From the NCBI GenBank assembly GCA_907165065.1, contig OU015541.1, positions 1,426,001 through 1,490,000 on the forward strand: a stretch of 64,000 nucleotides of DNA, given 5' to 3'. The notes below the pieces were generated by a model. The model was not told the origin of the DNA, made no database searches, and was given only the letters and a program-made list of their open reading frames with translations. This document shows, piece by piece, positions 9,861 to 21,800 of this stretch (its first letter is position 1; the number at the start of each line of letters is the position of its first letter). The position numbers and the translations under genes were made by a program. This DNA is from Caprimulgus europaeus (Eukaryota; Chordata; Aves; Caprimulgiformes; Caprimulgidae).

Positions 9861-12800
9861 GGAGGGACCCGTTTCCACTGGGCTTTGTGCAGGGTGCCAG
9901 CACCCACACCCTGGGTGGTGACAGCCCACGCCCCGGTTTGTGGGCACATGTCACCACACGAGGGCTGTCGCCTGATGCTCAGCACCCAGAGTGCGGGGGT
10001 TCCTCAGCTCCCGGGGTACGGGGGCTCCTCAGCCCCCCCAGTGCCCCTTCCCAGCTCACGGGGCCAAACACCCCCCAGCTCCACGCAGCCCCAGCACAGC
10101 ATAAGGCACCGTCCTTCCCCTCCGCGGTTCAGTGCTGACCTGGACACCCAGAGGTGGGTTAGTGCAGACAGCCCAGGTAATGCTGCAGCCTGAGACCCCC
10201 CCACATCACACACATCCCAGACAAAGCCCCAGGAGGTTCCTCCAAACCCCCTCCCAACCCCAGGATCACACCCCAGCACAGGGGCTGCACCAGTGCATCA
10301 TCCCACCAGCCAGGACATGAGGCTTCAGAGAGCCCCAACCCACGGAGTGGGTGCTCTGCTCACCCTGACCCACGGAGTGGGTGCTCTGCTTGCCCAGCAG
10401 TCCCCACCTGGTGACATTATCCTCATGACAGCAGCAGGGCCTGGAGAGCAACCAGGCAAAATTACCACGGACCGTAAAAGATCGCAGGCACGGGAGGCAA
10501 ATTCCTCCATGGAGGGTTGGGCACATTGTGCTTGGTGACACCCCACAGGTGCCCTGACACAAAGCCAGCGAGGGGAATAAAGGCTTGTCCCCAAAACAAG
10601 CAGGGGGAGGAGATGCTGAGGAGCCGAGAGCCAGCCCGTGGGGCACGCTGGCGGCGGGAGCAAGGAGGGCAGGGAGAGGTTTCTGGTATGTTTGTCAACA
10701 CCAAAGGAAGGAGGAAAAGGAAAGATGGTTTTTACCTCCCAGCATTGTGTTGTTGCACCCATCAGGTGCCTCAGAGGGAGCCCCCACCCTGCTCCCCTCC
10801 AGCATCACCCCAGGGAGCCCTGAGGGAAAGGGGCTGTCACAGCAGGGAGGGGTGTGGGGCAGCCCCAGCCTGTGGGTGCTGGATAGATCCCACCAGAGTG
10901 ATGGGTGGTCATGGGATCCGACCATCCCTGGGCAGCAAACCCACCTGGTCCAAGCATCAACATCCCTGCCACCACCAGACCCAGAGCTGTGACACTGCCT
11001 GGCAGGGCTGGGGCTGCAGGGCTCTGCTCTGCGTTTTGTCAGCAAGGAGTGAGTGAGTGGCTCAGCCTCACAGCAGAAGCTGACCCCGTGAAACCCCCAC
11101 ACTCTGCTTTCCTGCCCAGGAAGGGGTCTCCTGGCCGTTTCCTCACAGCTGCCATGAGAACTGTTATCAGTCGGGGCAGTGCAGGGGACCCATCCCTGCG
11201 CAGGAAAGGAGCCGTCCCTTCCCCGGTGAAGATGCAATCCTGGAGCCAAGGGAAGCTGAGGAGCTGGGGAAGGCACCAGCTCCGGTCCCCAGCCCTGGCA
11301 CTGGGATGTACAACAGGGATGGAGCCCATCCTGGGTTTGTGTTTGTGGGCAGAAATCATCCTCTGCACAGCACTGACCCCAAACCACAGCAAATGTCTCT
11401 GGAATAGCCCAGGCACCATCAGACAGCAGTAAAAAAACTCCCCAAAACCAATAACAACAACAACAAACCAACACAGAAACAAAATACCCTTGAACAACTC
11501 CCTGCAAGATGCTGGAGCCAGGAGGGACGGTGCCAGGCTCACCCGGGCACAGCCGGCTCGGCGCTGGCGTTCACTGGTTTTACAGGTGGGATATTTTCCC
11601 TGGAGCCAGGAGAAAACAGCTCTCACTATGGTATATAAAGCTCTGGCCCTGCTGGGCAAGCAGGAAAAGGTGAGAGAGAAGAAACCCAGGGGAGAAGCCG
11701 GGCGCTGCTGTTACTCAATCTCTGGCTGGCAGAGGATGAAGCCTCCAGGTAGGCAGCCGCTGCCCGAGCGGGGAGGAGGCAAAGCTGCGTCACCGCATCA
11801 GCAGTGCCAGGGTGGGGGAGAGCCAAGCCCAGGATTTGCTGATTTTAGCCAAACAAACACTCGGCTGAAAGCCCTGGGTTTCGGTTTCCATTGCTGCGGT
11901 GACACAATCGATTGTCACAGAGGCGTTTCCCCACAAAGCCATGGCTGCAGCATCCCCTCCCTCCAGCCCTGGGCACGCTGTGTCCCTGCACTGCACAACT
12001 GCCCGGGAGCGAGCTGGGATCCGGGAAGCTCTCCTGCAAAGAGATGCTGGAGCACCTTCTGCCCCAGTAACACCCCAAACCAGCCCAGAGAAACCCAGGG
12101 AACGGGGGATTTCCTGCAGCCTCCTGCTCGCAGGCAGGACCATGCACAGCTCTGCTTGTGATGTTGCCAGCGGGATGTCTGGGCAGTGGGAATCTCTGAG
12201 GGTCTTCCCCAGGTGCCGTGGGCTGCTCCTGCAGGGGAGCAGGAGGAGAAAACACAAGCGGTCACAGCTCCATTGCCACGTAATCCAGAGATAAACAGGG
12301 ATGGGCAGGGGTCACCCACTGCCCTTATGTCATTTGACCCTGGCTGTGAGTCCCTAGGACGTGTTAACTCACAGGGCAAAGCACACCCCCACTGGGAACG
12401 CTTTGCTGGTGGAGTGATCCACAGTCTCCAGGGCAGGTAAAGGTGCGTGGAGCTGGGGGAGCTGCTGTGTCCCCAGCACAGCTCACACCAGCGTGGAGAT
12501 GCCACAAACCTTGCCCCACACTCAGATGTCACCTCTCAGCCACCCTTAAAGAGGAGCCAGGAGGCCCCTCCAACCACCCCCCTTCAACCCATCCATCCTC
12601 TCTCAACCCACAGCCCCTGGATAACCTGGGAAGTGTCCCTGTGGCCATGGAGGGACCTTCACTCACCATCACAGTGTGGGAGCAGAGGGCTTTGGGCTGG
12701 AAACACAGCCCTGGGTCGGGCTCAGCGAGGCTGCTCACGCTGGAGAGGCAAGGACAGGTTTCAGAGGGATCACAACCCTTTATATTCCCTTGGTCTGACA

Positions 12801-13928
12801 AATGCTGTCCCACGTATGAAGATACAAGGAAGAAAGGACTGTGGTATCTTAACAGCAGCCTGGGAGGGAAAAGCCCCTGAGATGAAGCTCATTATACACT
12901 AAAATTACTGAAAACCCCTGAAAATACCAAATTGCCAAAGCTACAGCAGCTCCTGCCCTCCAGAGAGGATGTGAGAACCTTCACCCAAATGCAGGAGCAT
13001 GGAGAGGAGCCTCCATGCAACCTTCTCCTCATTCTCCAGGAGCACCAAGGACCTTGGTGACCATCACAGGGGGTGTGGGACATGGGAGCACCCAGCACCA
13101 CTGAGCTGTGTCCCCACCCACCCCAGGGACCGTGGCTGAACCAGCAGCAGAGCAGCCACTGCAGAAGAGCAACCCCCCCCCCCAGCCCCACACATCACCC
13201 CATGGTGCCTCCTGGAGCACCAGGACACACCAGCACATCCACAGCTCCTAACTCAGCCAGGACAGCCCCATCCTGCAGCCAGCATCTAAGATCTTCTCCA
13301 GGACTGTTGTTCTCAACCAGCCTGGTCTCTACGAGCCTTATGGGGTGGCACCAATCTTTCCAATTCCTGAAATTAAAAGCATCATCTGCAAAGAAAAGAA
13401 AATAAATCCTTTTATAGCACAAACAGGTTTGGGATAAAGCTGCTCCTGCTCACTGAGGCAGCACTGAAATTGCTCAGGCTGGCAGGTCTGGTGGGGTCTG
13501 CACCAGCACAGAGAGGTTTGTCATCCTCTCTTGAACAGGAGAATCACCCTCTCCTAATGCAAAACTTGGTTTTTGTCTTCCTTCAACAAACTCCAGGGGT
13601 TTTCCCTCAAGTTTCACTCCTCCCAGTGTTTTACCAGACTCAAAAACACCCCCCCTTACCTTCCCTGTGGGTAATAAACCTCGAAAGCAGCAGCACGTCC
13701 CAACCCAGACACTCCTTCAACACCAGGATCCAGCCAGAGGACATCACCCCGTGCCCACCACCCTCCAGGCTCTGGAGCACCTCTGCAGCCGTGGGACAGC
13801 AGTGTGCCCACAGCACCCACCCGTGTGTGTGAGTCAAAGTGACAAGCGTGTTCCCGCCCCAACCCAGCCCTGCTGTGCAACCTGGGACAGAAACACCCCA
13901 AACCAGCAGAGCTTCCTTCAAAAAAATA
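9861..13928. other. Intergenic, HELZ2 promoter to GMEB2 3' end
   Basis: No coding exon or RNA gene recognised on either strand. Open frames here are short, rich in Pro, Ser and Gly, and lack splice or family support. It contains a short tandem duplication at 10338-10390 and a small A/C-rich patch near 11425-11480. Confidence 0.6.
10338..10390. repeat. Two-copy 30-bp tandem duplication
   Basis: ACCCACGGAGTGGGTGCTCT occurs at 10338 and again at 10368. The copies are identical over about 23 bases. Within each copy, CCCACggagTGGG forms a small palindrome. Confidence 0.85.
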
Positions 13929-15181
13929 TTTATTAGCTCATTGAAGTGACCTGTTGTCACTGCTGCTGCCAGGCCAAGCTTGTAGACACCTCCACACTTC
14001 AAGCACCCGGCTCCTTCCAGGCGGGGACAGCGCCAGCACCGCTGCAGCCACACGTGTGCCCTGGCACGGGGCAGTGGGGGCTGGCAGCGAGTGGAAGAGC
14101 TGAAGGAGTCACCTGGGGGTCGACCTCCCCGTTACAGAACGGCTGCTCGAGCCCAGCGGGGAGGGAACGGCAGCGCCTGGCTCCCAGGGGAGGAGGCACC
14201 CGGCGAGATGCTGGGGACCAGGGACCAGCCTGACCCCGCGCCAGGGCCACACCTGGGGAGTAAGTGCGGGTTCCTCGGAGCGCTGCCCGCCAGCTCATCT
14301 CTGCATGGCCAACAGCACGTCCCAGCTTCACAACCAAAGGGCTTTGCTTAAAAAAATCATCATTTTCTTAAAAACAATCCCAAAGAATGGATTTTTTTAT
14401 TTTTTTGGAGGAAACTAGAGAGAGACTTTAAACCCTCAGAAGTTACAGTTCTTCCTGACCCTCTGGGTTTCTCTCTCCTCCCTCCTTTCCCCAGCAGACC
14501 TGGGCAACCTGCTGTGATCACCACCACCAGAGCTCCTGCTTGTTTCCACCACCCAAAGCCAGCATCATGCAGAGGTCAACCTCCTGGGGCTCACACCCAC
14601 CCTGCCACGCAGACCTTGGTTCTGATGACCTCACACGTCCCGGGGACAACCTGCTCCCGCCACCCCCTCTCCCTCCCCGGAGCCCCTCGGGGTTGGGGAG
14701 CAGCCAGGCTCCCTGACACCTCTCATCACTTCTCACCAGAGCCCTGGGCAGTCAGATCTGTGCCTGCCCAGCGCTTCACCTGCTTCTCCTTCTGCTCCCA
14801 CCTTCTCCCTGCCCCGTGCCCCGCTCCCGCCTGCTCCTCCACGGATGCTGCTCCAGCTCCAGCCCGCAGACAAGGCCGGGCTGAGGAGCGAGAATGGAAT
14901 AAACATTCCAAGAGAACAGGGAAGGAAAGCTTAATAAAAAAATAAGCTTTTTTTTTTTTCCTTCTCTTCTCCCAAGAGGGCAGAAGCATTTTTGCCTTTC
15001 CCTTCTCTGGGCATCTTTCCTTCCCTCTGACCTGAGCCTCCTCGTTACCGACGTGAGCCGCTCTGAGTCTCGTCAGCCCGCGCCCCTCGTGACACCGCTC
15101 CTCGTCCCGCAGCGCAGCCAGAGAAGAGGCGGCTCCACCCAGAGCGGCACGGCCAGCGTCCCTCCAGGCCAGTCCCCCCTT
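13929..15181 (-). other. GMEB2: GMEB2 3' UTR (inferred)
   Basis: The stretch follows the GMEB2 stop codon on the minus strand. Minus-strand AATAAA signals (TTTATT on plus) occur at 14396-14401 and 13929-13934, giving UTRs of roughly 0.8 or 1.25 kb. The A/T-rich patches around both signals fit mRNA ends. Which one is used is not decidable here. Confidence 0.5.
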
Positions 15182-15828
15182 TCACTTCTGCTCTGCCTCA
15201 TCGGCCACTGCGGTCACCTCAATGGCAGCGGCAGCGTGCTCGTCCCCAGCGGCCTCCGTGGCAGCGGATGGGACAGTCACAACCGTGCTCCCGCCAGGAG
15301 CCATTTGTGTCACGTTCTGGATGGTGGTGCCAAGTCCCGGCAGCGTCAGCAGCTGGAAGGGGCTCACCACCTTCACCACCGTGCTGCCGTCCTGCACCGC
15401 GGCCGTGCTCAGCACCGTCAGGTTGGAAGCGTCCGGGTGGATCTCCACCGTCCCGGGGAAGGTGGAGCCGGCGGAGGCCAGCACCGTGTACCCGCCCAGC
15501 AGCGGGGACACCGGCGAGCTGGCGGCGGGAGGCTGGGACGGGCTCTTCCCCAGCACCGAGGGCGGGAGGGCTGAGACCACTTTGCTGAGAGGAAGGTTGG
15601 CAATCTGGGAGACGGGCACGCTGGAGGTGACAGAAAGCTGTGCGGGCTGGGACAGGACCTGGGAGGTGATGGCAGCTGGTCCCGAGGTGGCCCTGGTCAG
15701 CCTGGGACGTTTCAAAGGCGCGGGGACGGAGACGGGCGTGAGGGTCATCAGGACGTTGTTGAGATGCTGCGATTTGTGCTTCAGCTCCTTCGCTCGCTTG
15801 CGGTGCTCGTCACATTGCTGCTCCAGAG
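15182..15828 (-). CDS. GMEB2: GMEB2 last coding exon
   Basis: 647 coding nt. Acceptor TCTCTCTGCAG|CTCTGG and stop TGA at 15184-15182. It encodes [15 protein letters not shown] (end of the helical region), then a tail with [13 protein letters not shown] and [13 protein letters not shown]. Confidence 0.95.
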
Positions 15829-18800
15829 CTGCAGAGAGAAGAAGGTTGGCTCAGCCTGGAGCTGGGATAAGCCAGGGACTGTGGCAATGCCTGGAGCAGC
15901 AGCAGCCAAGTCCCACCACGACTGGTTTAACAGGCACCAGCTTTCACTGAATCCCATCATTGCCTTGATGGGAAAAGCCCTTTGAGATCATCGAGTCCAA
16001 CCATGAACCCAACACTGACCAGTCCCCACTGACCCATGTCCCTCAGCACTGTGTCTACACGACTCTTCAGTCCCTCCAGGGATGGGGACTCCACCACTGC
16101 CCTGGGCAACCCCTTCCAATGCCTCAGAACCCTTTCAGCAAATAAATTCTTCCTCACATCCCATCTCAACTGCCCTGGGCACAACTTGAGGCCATTTCCT
16201 CTTGTCCTGTCCCTTGTCCCTTGGTTGAACAGACCCACCCCCACCTCTATACCCTCCTTTCAGGGAGTTGTAGAGTGATAAGGTCTCCCCAAAACACAAA
16301 CTTTTAACACAAACCCCAATTTAAGACCTTTAACATAAATCCCACTTTCTCACACAGAATGCAAACACGCTGGCAGTGCTGCGAAGTGCCAGAGCCCTGG
16401 CGTGTCCTGGGGACATACCTGCCAAATCCCGCGTGTACTGCTCCCTCGAGCGATCCATCTGACACTTGTGGCTGGCCAGGACCTTCTTGACCAGATCCAG
16501 CATCCCAAAGTTCTGGACTACATTGTTGAGTAAAACAGCATCTTAAAAACAAGAGACAGATCTTTGAGGAAAGCACAATTCTCTCTGTGAACTGTTTGTT
16601 TATGGCTGGTAAAAAGCCATACGACAGCAAACACACTCGGCTGAGAGGGCCACAATCTGCGGGAGGGCAACACCAGAGGCAGGGGAAGAGAAGGACAGGA
16701 GAAGTCATGAGAAAGTGCAAGAGGTCACTAGTGTATAAACAGTCCTCCTCTGGCTTAGCAGGGGGGATAAGAGATCTGCTGGCACAGTAGCTGGTTGCTG
16801 CATCCTCATTTGATGGCCTAAATTCCACCTCAGCTCCCAAGCCAAGTGTTTGTCCAGAGCCAGATAGGAATCCCCAGGCACAGGGAATTGGAGAACTGGG
16901 GCCACTTGAAGGGTCCCTGAGTGCAGCCAGGGAGCAGCCAGCAGTGAGATTTACTTATGATGAATTATCTCCTTGTAGTGCCATCCAGACACCCCTAAGG
17001 GGGGAAAAAACAATCCACAAGCCCCTCTCCCTCGATGCCTCTGAGCGCCCGTGCCCAGGTCCTCACCACCGAGCTGCAGCGGGGGATCCTGCGCTCGCTG
17101 CTGCAAGCCCTTCATGGTCTCCACCAGCTCCTGGTGGAACTCATGGATCACTTCTGCCAGGAGACCTGTGTCCTTCAGGCCTCGCCAGAAAGCAAAGGTG
17201 TCATCTGGAGAAAGAGAAAGCAAAGGAGAACCTCAAAATCCTCGGAGGGGGTTTTAACGGTGACCTACTCTGACTTCCCCTTCTGGCACCTACAAGTCCT
17301 GCTGGGCTGTGGGTACAACAGGGTGCTGGGACAAAGCCCAGCAGATCCTGGACCTGAAAGAGGGGCAGCTGGAAAAGGACATGCTTTCCCATTCCTCTGT
17401 CACACACAAACCAGACTCCAATGCTACAGAAAAGCCCATTGCTCAGGACACATCAGAGAAGTGAAAATGATTTTAGGACCCCTCTGATTTCTGTTGTTTG
17501 TTTCCCTAGAGCCACACCAAGCATGTGGCCTGTGCTTTGACAATTAGTGCTCAGAAACCATCTCATCCCAAGATGAGTCAGACCACACACAGGCAGGATG
17601 TACCGCAGCCCTACGCGCCGGTAAGCAGCAAACAAATAATCCCAGGGGAGGATCAAGCAGGGCTGCTCTTGAAAGAAGGGTCCTGCTCCTCATTTTCCTC
17701 TTTCCCTACATCTCCTCCACCCCCTGCCCCAGAAGCACCCAGCCCAGCAGGATCCCAAGCTGTACCTCCGATGCTGGTGCTCCAGTCGCCGGCATCCTCG
17801 CACGTTTCTATGGTAATCGTAGCCGGGGATCCGTTCACTGCAACCAACAGCAAAAAAAGAAAAGAAAAACAAACCCAAGTCCTGATTTTTCTCTGTATTT
17901 TTCACAGGCTGTTTCTGAGGGGAACACTCTCTTGCTGCATTTCTACTTTTTATTGCACAGAGCCACTTTTATTTGACCGCAGCTCTGCACAGAGAGGCCC
18001 CCGCGGACGGTGGAGCCGCGCGCGGTCGCTGTGCCAGCAGGACTTATTTTTCCACACTGGAGGGCAATACCCCAGGGATCACTTCTGCAACCCTTGCACA
18101 AGAACACATGCCCAGGAGCAGCGTTTCCCTCCTGTTCCCCGTTGTGTACACACTAGCACTGCTCAGGGCAAAAGTCAAATTGATTTAGAGTCTGGTTTTT
18201 GGGGTTTTTTTTCTTTGCAATCCTTATTTTGTCCAGCTTACAGTTTGCAGCACTGGGATATCTGGAGAGTTTCTAAAGCTCTGAAGGGGAGAGCATCCCC
18301 CCAGCTGTGCAGGGATGCAGGGGGGCTCCTTCCCTCCCTCCAAGCTCTGCCAAATCTCAGCAGTTTTGTCACCACAGAGCTGGGGGAATGGGTGTCCTTT
18401 GAGCTGTGCACAGGAGCAGGGTGAGTGGGAATCTGGCCAGAGGCCTGCGGTGCCGCACGGAGCGTTTCTAATGCTCAGCCACTGCCATTAAATCCAATTA
18501 CTCTGCTCTTTTACTCTGCAGCCTTCAGGGCTCTGGTTATTCCAGCGCAGCCCAGCAGCATGGGAAGCATCTCTGGTTAGTGAGCTGATGTCCATGTGTA
18601 ATGGGAGGGCTCTGGACAGGCTGCACCAGGCATCAGCTTCTCCACCACAACACAGGGCTGTGGTGCCAAAGGTGCTCTGCAGAGCCAGCCCAGGGCTCCC
18701 ACAGACACCATCAGCAGCTCAGGGTGTGGGGTTTTGGGGGCTCAGAAGCAAAGGGAGTTAAGAAATACAGAAGTACTTAGAAAGCTTTCCAATAAAATAG

Positions 18801-21800
18801 CTGTCAGTAGTTACAGGTCAAATTCAGTGTAGGCCTGCAGCTGTGTAGCCACAGCATCATTTAAATCCAGTTTTATGCACTACATAAACAAGTGCAGATA
18901 AACAAAGCCTGATAACAATTCAGCCAGGGAGCCTTAAATAAAAACCTGTAAACTATTCTGGAAGAAGTCAGGTCAGAGCTGGGAGGAGGAGGAGGGAGTC
19001 CCAACCCCAGCACCCTGCACAGCCGAGCTGATCCCTGCCTCCCGGGACGAGCACCGCGGGCACAGTGCCCGACTGGCAGCAAAGGGGAACTTCATTAAGC
19101 AACAGCTACTGTTTTCTTACAGATTAACTGCAGTTTTCTGCTTCAGCTACACAGTTTGGGGTAAGGCAGGAGGCCAGAGGGGCAGCTCTTTGGGTCATGC
19201 AGTGTTACAGAGCAACTAGGGGAGTTACTGCACCTCTGCCAAGATGCCTGAACAACGACCCTGCCTGGCTCTGCTGTGGGGAATCCTGCAACAGAGCAGC
19301 GAGAGAAAGCAGAGGATAAAACAACCCACAAAGCCCAAAAGAGAGGTAACTCTAAGGGGTGTCAGTTATGTGACATTCACTGTGCTTTAATGCCTCAGAG
19401 CCTGGGTCTGGGGTGTGAGGAACGAACGGACGTACCATCCGCGGCGGCAGGAGTGAGGGGGATGTACTCCGTCGACGTCTGACTGGTCAAGGACACCCTG
19501 GCTCCTGTCAGGTCGATCTTGGTGCTCCGGCAGGTGTTGGAACAGACCTTTGTGTGCTGGTAAAAATCCAGCTCTCCTGAGTCCATGATCTTCCTGAAAA
19601 AACAGGGAGCAAGCACAGGGAGAGGCACGTCAGCGTGGGCAGAGAGCTCAGAGATGCAGCTCCTGGCAGCCTTCACCTCCAAACTTCTCCAAGTCCCAGA
19701 TGAAAAGCAAAGGCCAGGAGAGCGGAGGCAACAGTCTGAATTTCCCTTGACAAGTCCCCCTGTGTCCTGACCTCAGAGGCAGCATTAACCAAGAGCTAAT
19801 TAAAACAGCATCCACAGCCTGCTCCATACTGGCCACAAGCACAAATCCAACAGCCACACGACACTCCAGTGGTGGTAAAGCCTTCAGGAGACTGGGATGG
19901 GGAGAAAAAAGCCCATTGTGCTGTAGCTGCAGTGAAAGACTGGAGCAGATTTGGTTTCTGACCACTTCCCTGGAGAAGGGAGAGTCTGTAATTTGGACTA
20001 GGAACCCTTGCTGGAACTGAAGAACTCCTGGTTTGTTGAGGGAGGAAGAAGAGAAGGACCCAGTCTGGTCCCACCAGCACTTTTCCCCCATCCATGCCTG
20101 CAGCTTCCAGCAGAAGGGTTGACTGAAGTCTCAGTTCAGAGTAAGATATCAGGAAGTCTCTTCCTTCCCTTTTTGAGTCTACACCTCAAAAAGAGATGGG
20201 GCATAACCCTACTTCTAAACTCAAATAACACCTCTCAGCTCAAGCAAAGGAGGTTGCAATGTTGGCATATGAGATCTTCCCAGTCTAAGCACGCTGTCTC
20301 CAAAGCATCCCCAGGCTTTGCTGGCCAACAACCTGAGCTTCCCAGGACCTGCTCCCATGGGCTGCTGGGCTTGCCTTCACACATTCCTCGTGGTGTTGTG
20401 TTTCCTTGAAAGCCCTGCCTTGCCTTGCCAAAGCACAAGCCTATTACGCAAAACCTACGTGGAGCAAAAGCTGCTCAGAAGGAGCACGGGAGACGCCTGC
20501 ATGGAAGCAGAAGAACACAGGCAAAGGCAATGTCACCCTGTGACAAGAGTACAAAACCACTGACAACTCCTGGGGAAAGAGCTGATGCTTTTCTATCCTG
20601 CCTACAGGCAGAGACAGACTTTAATTAAATCACAGTCTCAGGCTGGTGTTCAAGAAGACCATAGAAGAATTAAATTACTGCAGTTAAGACTAAAGAAGAG
20701 AAATGTTTGCATAAATAAGGTTTAAATAAGGCCCTGGGAAAAAAAAAAGTGCTGTAAAGCAGCCAGGCTGTAATGGGAGCATTAGGTGATGACCAGACTG
20801 AGTTTCATTTGGCAGGTCGCACTGAGAACCTGAAGACAGCACAGCCTGACTATCAGTGGCCATTAAAATTCTGAATGACCTTATGTCAGCTGGGAACCCA
20901 GAGTGGTTCAAGTCCTAAAAAGATCGAGGAAACATTTTTTGCCCCAAATTATTCCCTAGGCACAAGGATAAAGCAAAGCCAGCAGACAGATCACATTTGG
21001 AGCCAGGCTGTTATGAAGAGAAACATTCAATGGCACATTTGCTCTCTCAGCAGCACATCAACCATGCCAAAGGCTCTGTCCCACCCCATGTACCCCCAGG
21101 AAGAAGTCTCCACTGTTACTCTGCAGACACAGAGACTCACCGGAGCATGATCCCGTTCATCCGGATCGCCCGCTTCCAATCCTTCAGGGTGGACTTGCCC
21201 GCCAAGTGGACAAACTCCTTGGGACTAATGAGGTGATCATCAAACTGCAAGGGGCAGAAGTGAAACACCAGTGTGAGAAGCCATAAAACCATGGCAGCGT
21301 GCCCTGTGAGCACGACCCCGCAGCGCAGCCAGGCTGGCACTGCCCGGTGCCCAGCCACGGTGTGCGGCTGCATCAGCGCCTCAGCGCGCTGCTCACACAC
21401 CACCACCAAAACAGATGGCTGCTACACATGTCCCCACCTCAGGGAACATTGATTGAGGTAAAAAGTTAAAGTGAAATATTGCTTTCATGGGTGGTTAGTT
21501 AACAGCTGCACAAAGCCAAGGGTTTGGGTGGTGTGTGCAGCACAGAGGAGTTTGCCCAACGCCCAGCCCAGGCAGGAGAGCTGAGGAGAACACCCCTCAC
21601 TTGGGCAAAGTGTCATTAACAGCGGGGAGCTGCTCACACTCCTACTAACGAGGAGACTCCCAACGAAAGCCAGGCTGCCCCTGGTGACATTTGGGTCCAG
21701 GGACACACTATGCCCCGTGCAGGCAAGGGAAGGAGAAGCCCATTCAGTCTTTGACCTCCTGCTACCACGTCCAGCCATCAACACCAGTGAAACCTCTGGC

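Noticed and set aside
15222-15950. Plus-strand 242-residue open frame
   Set aside because: It is the antisense shadow of the GMEB2 last exon, whose minus-strand frame is the recognisable protein.
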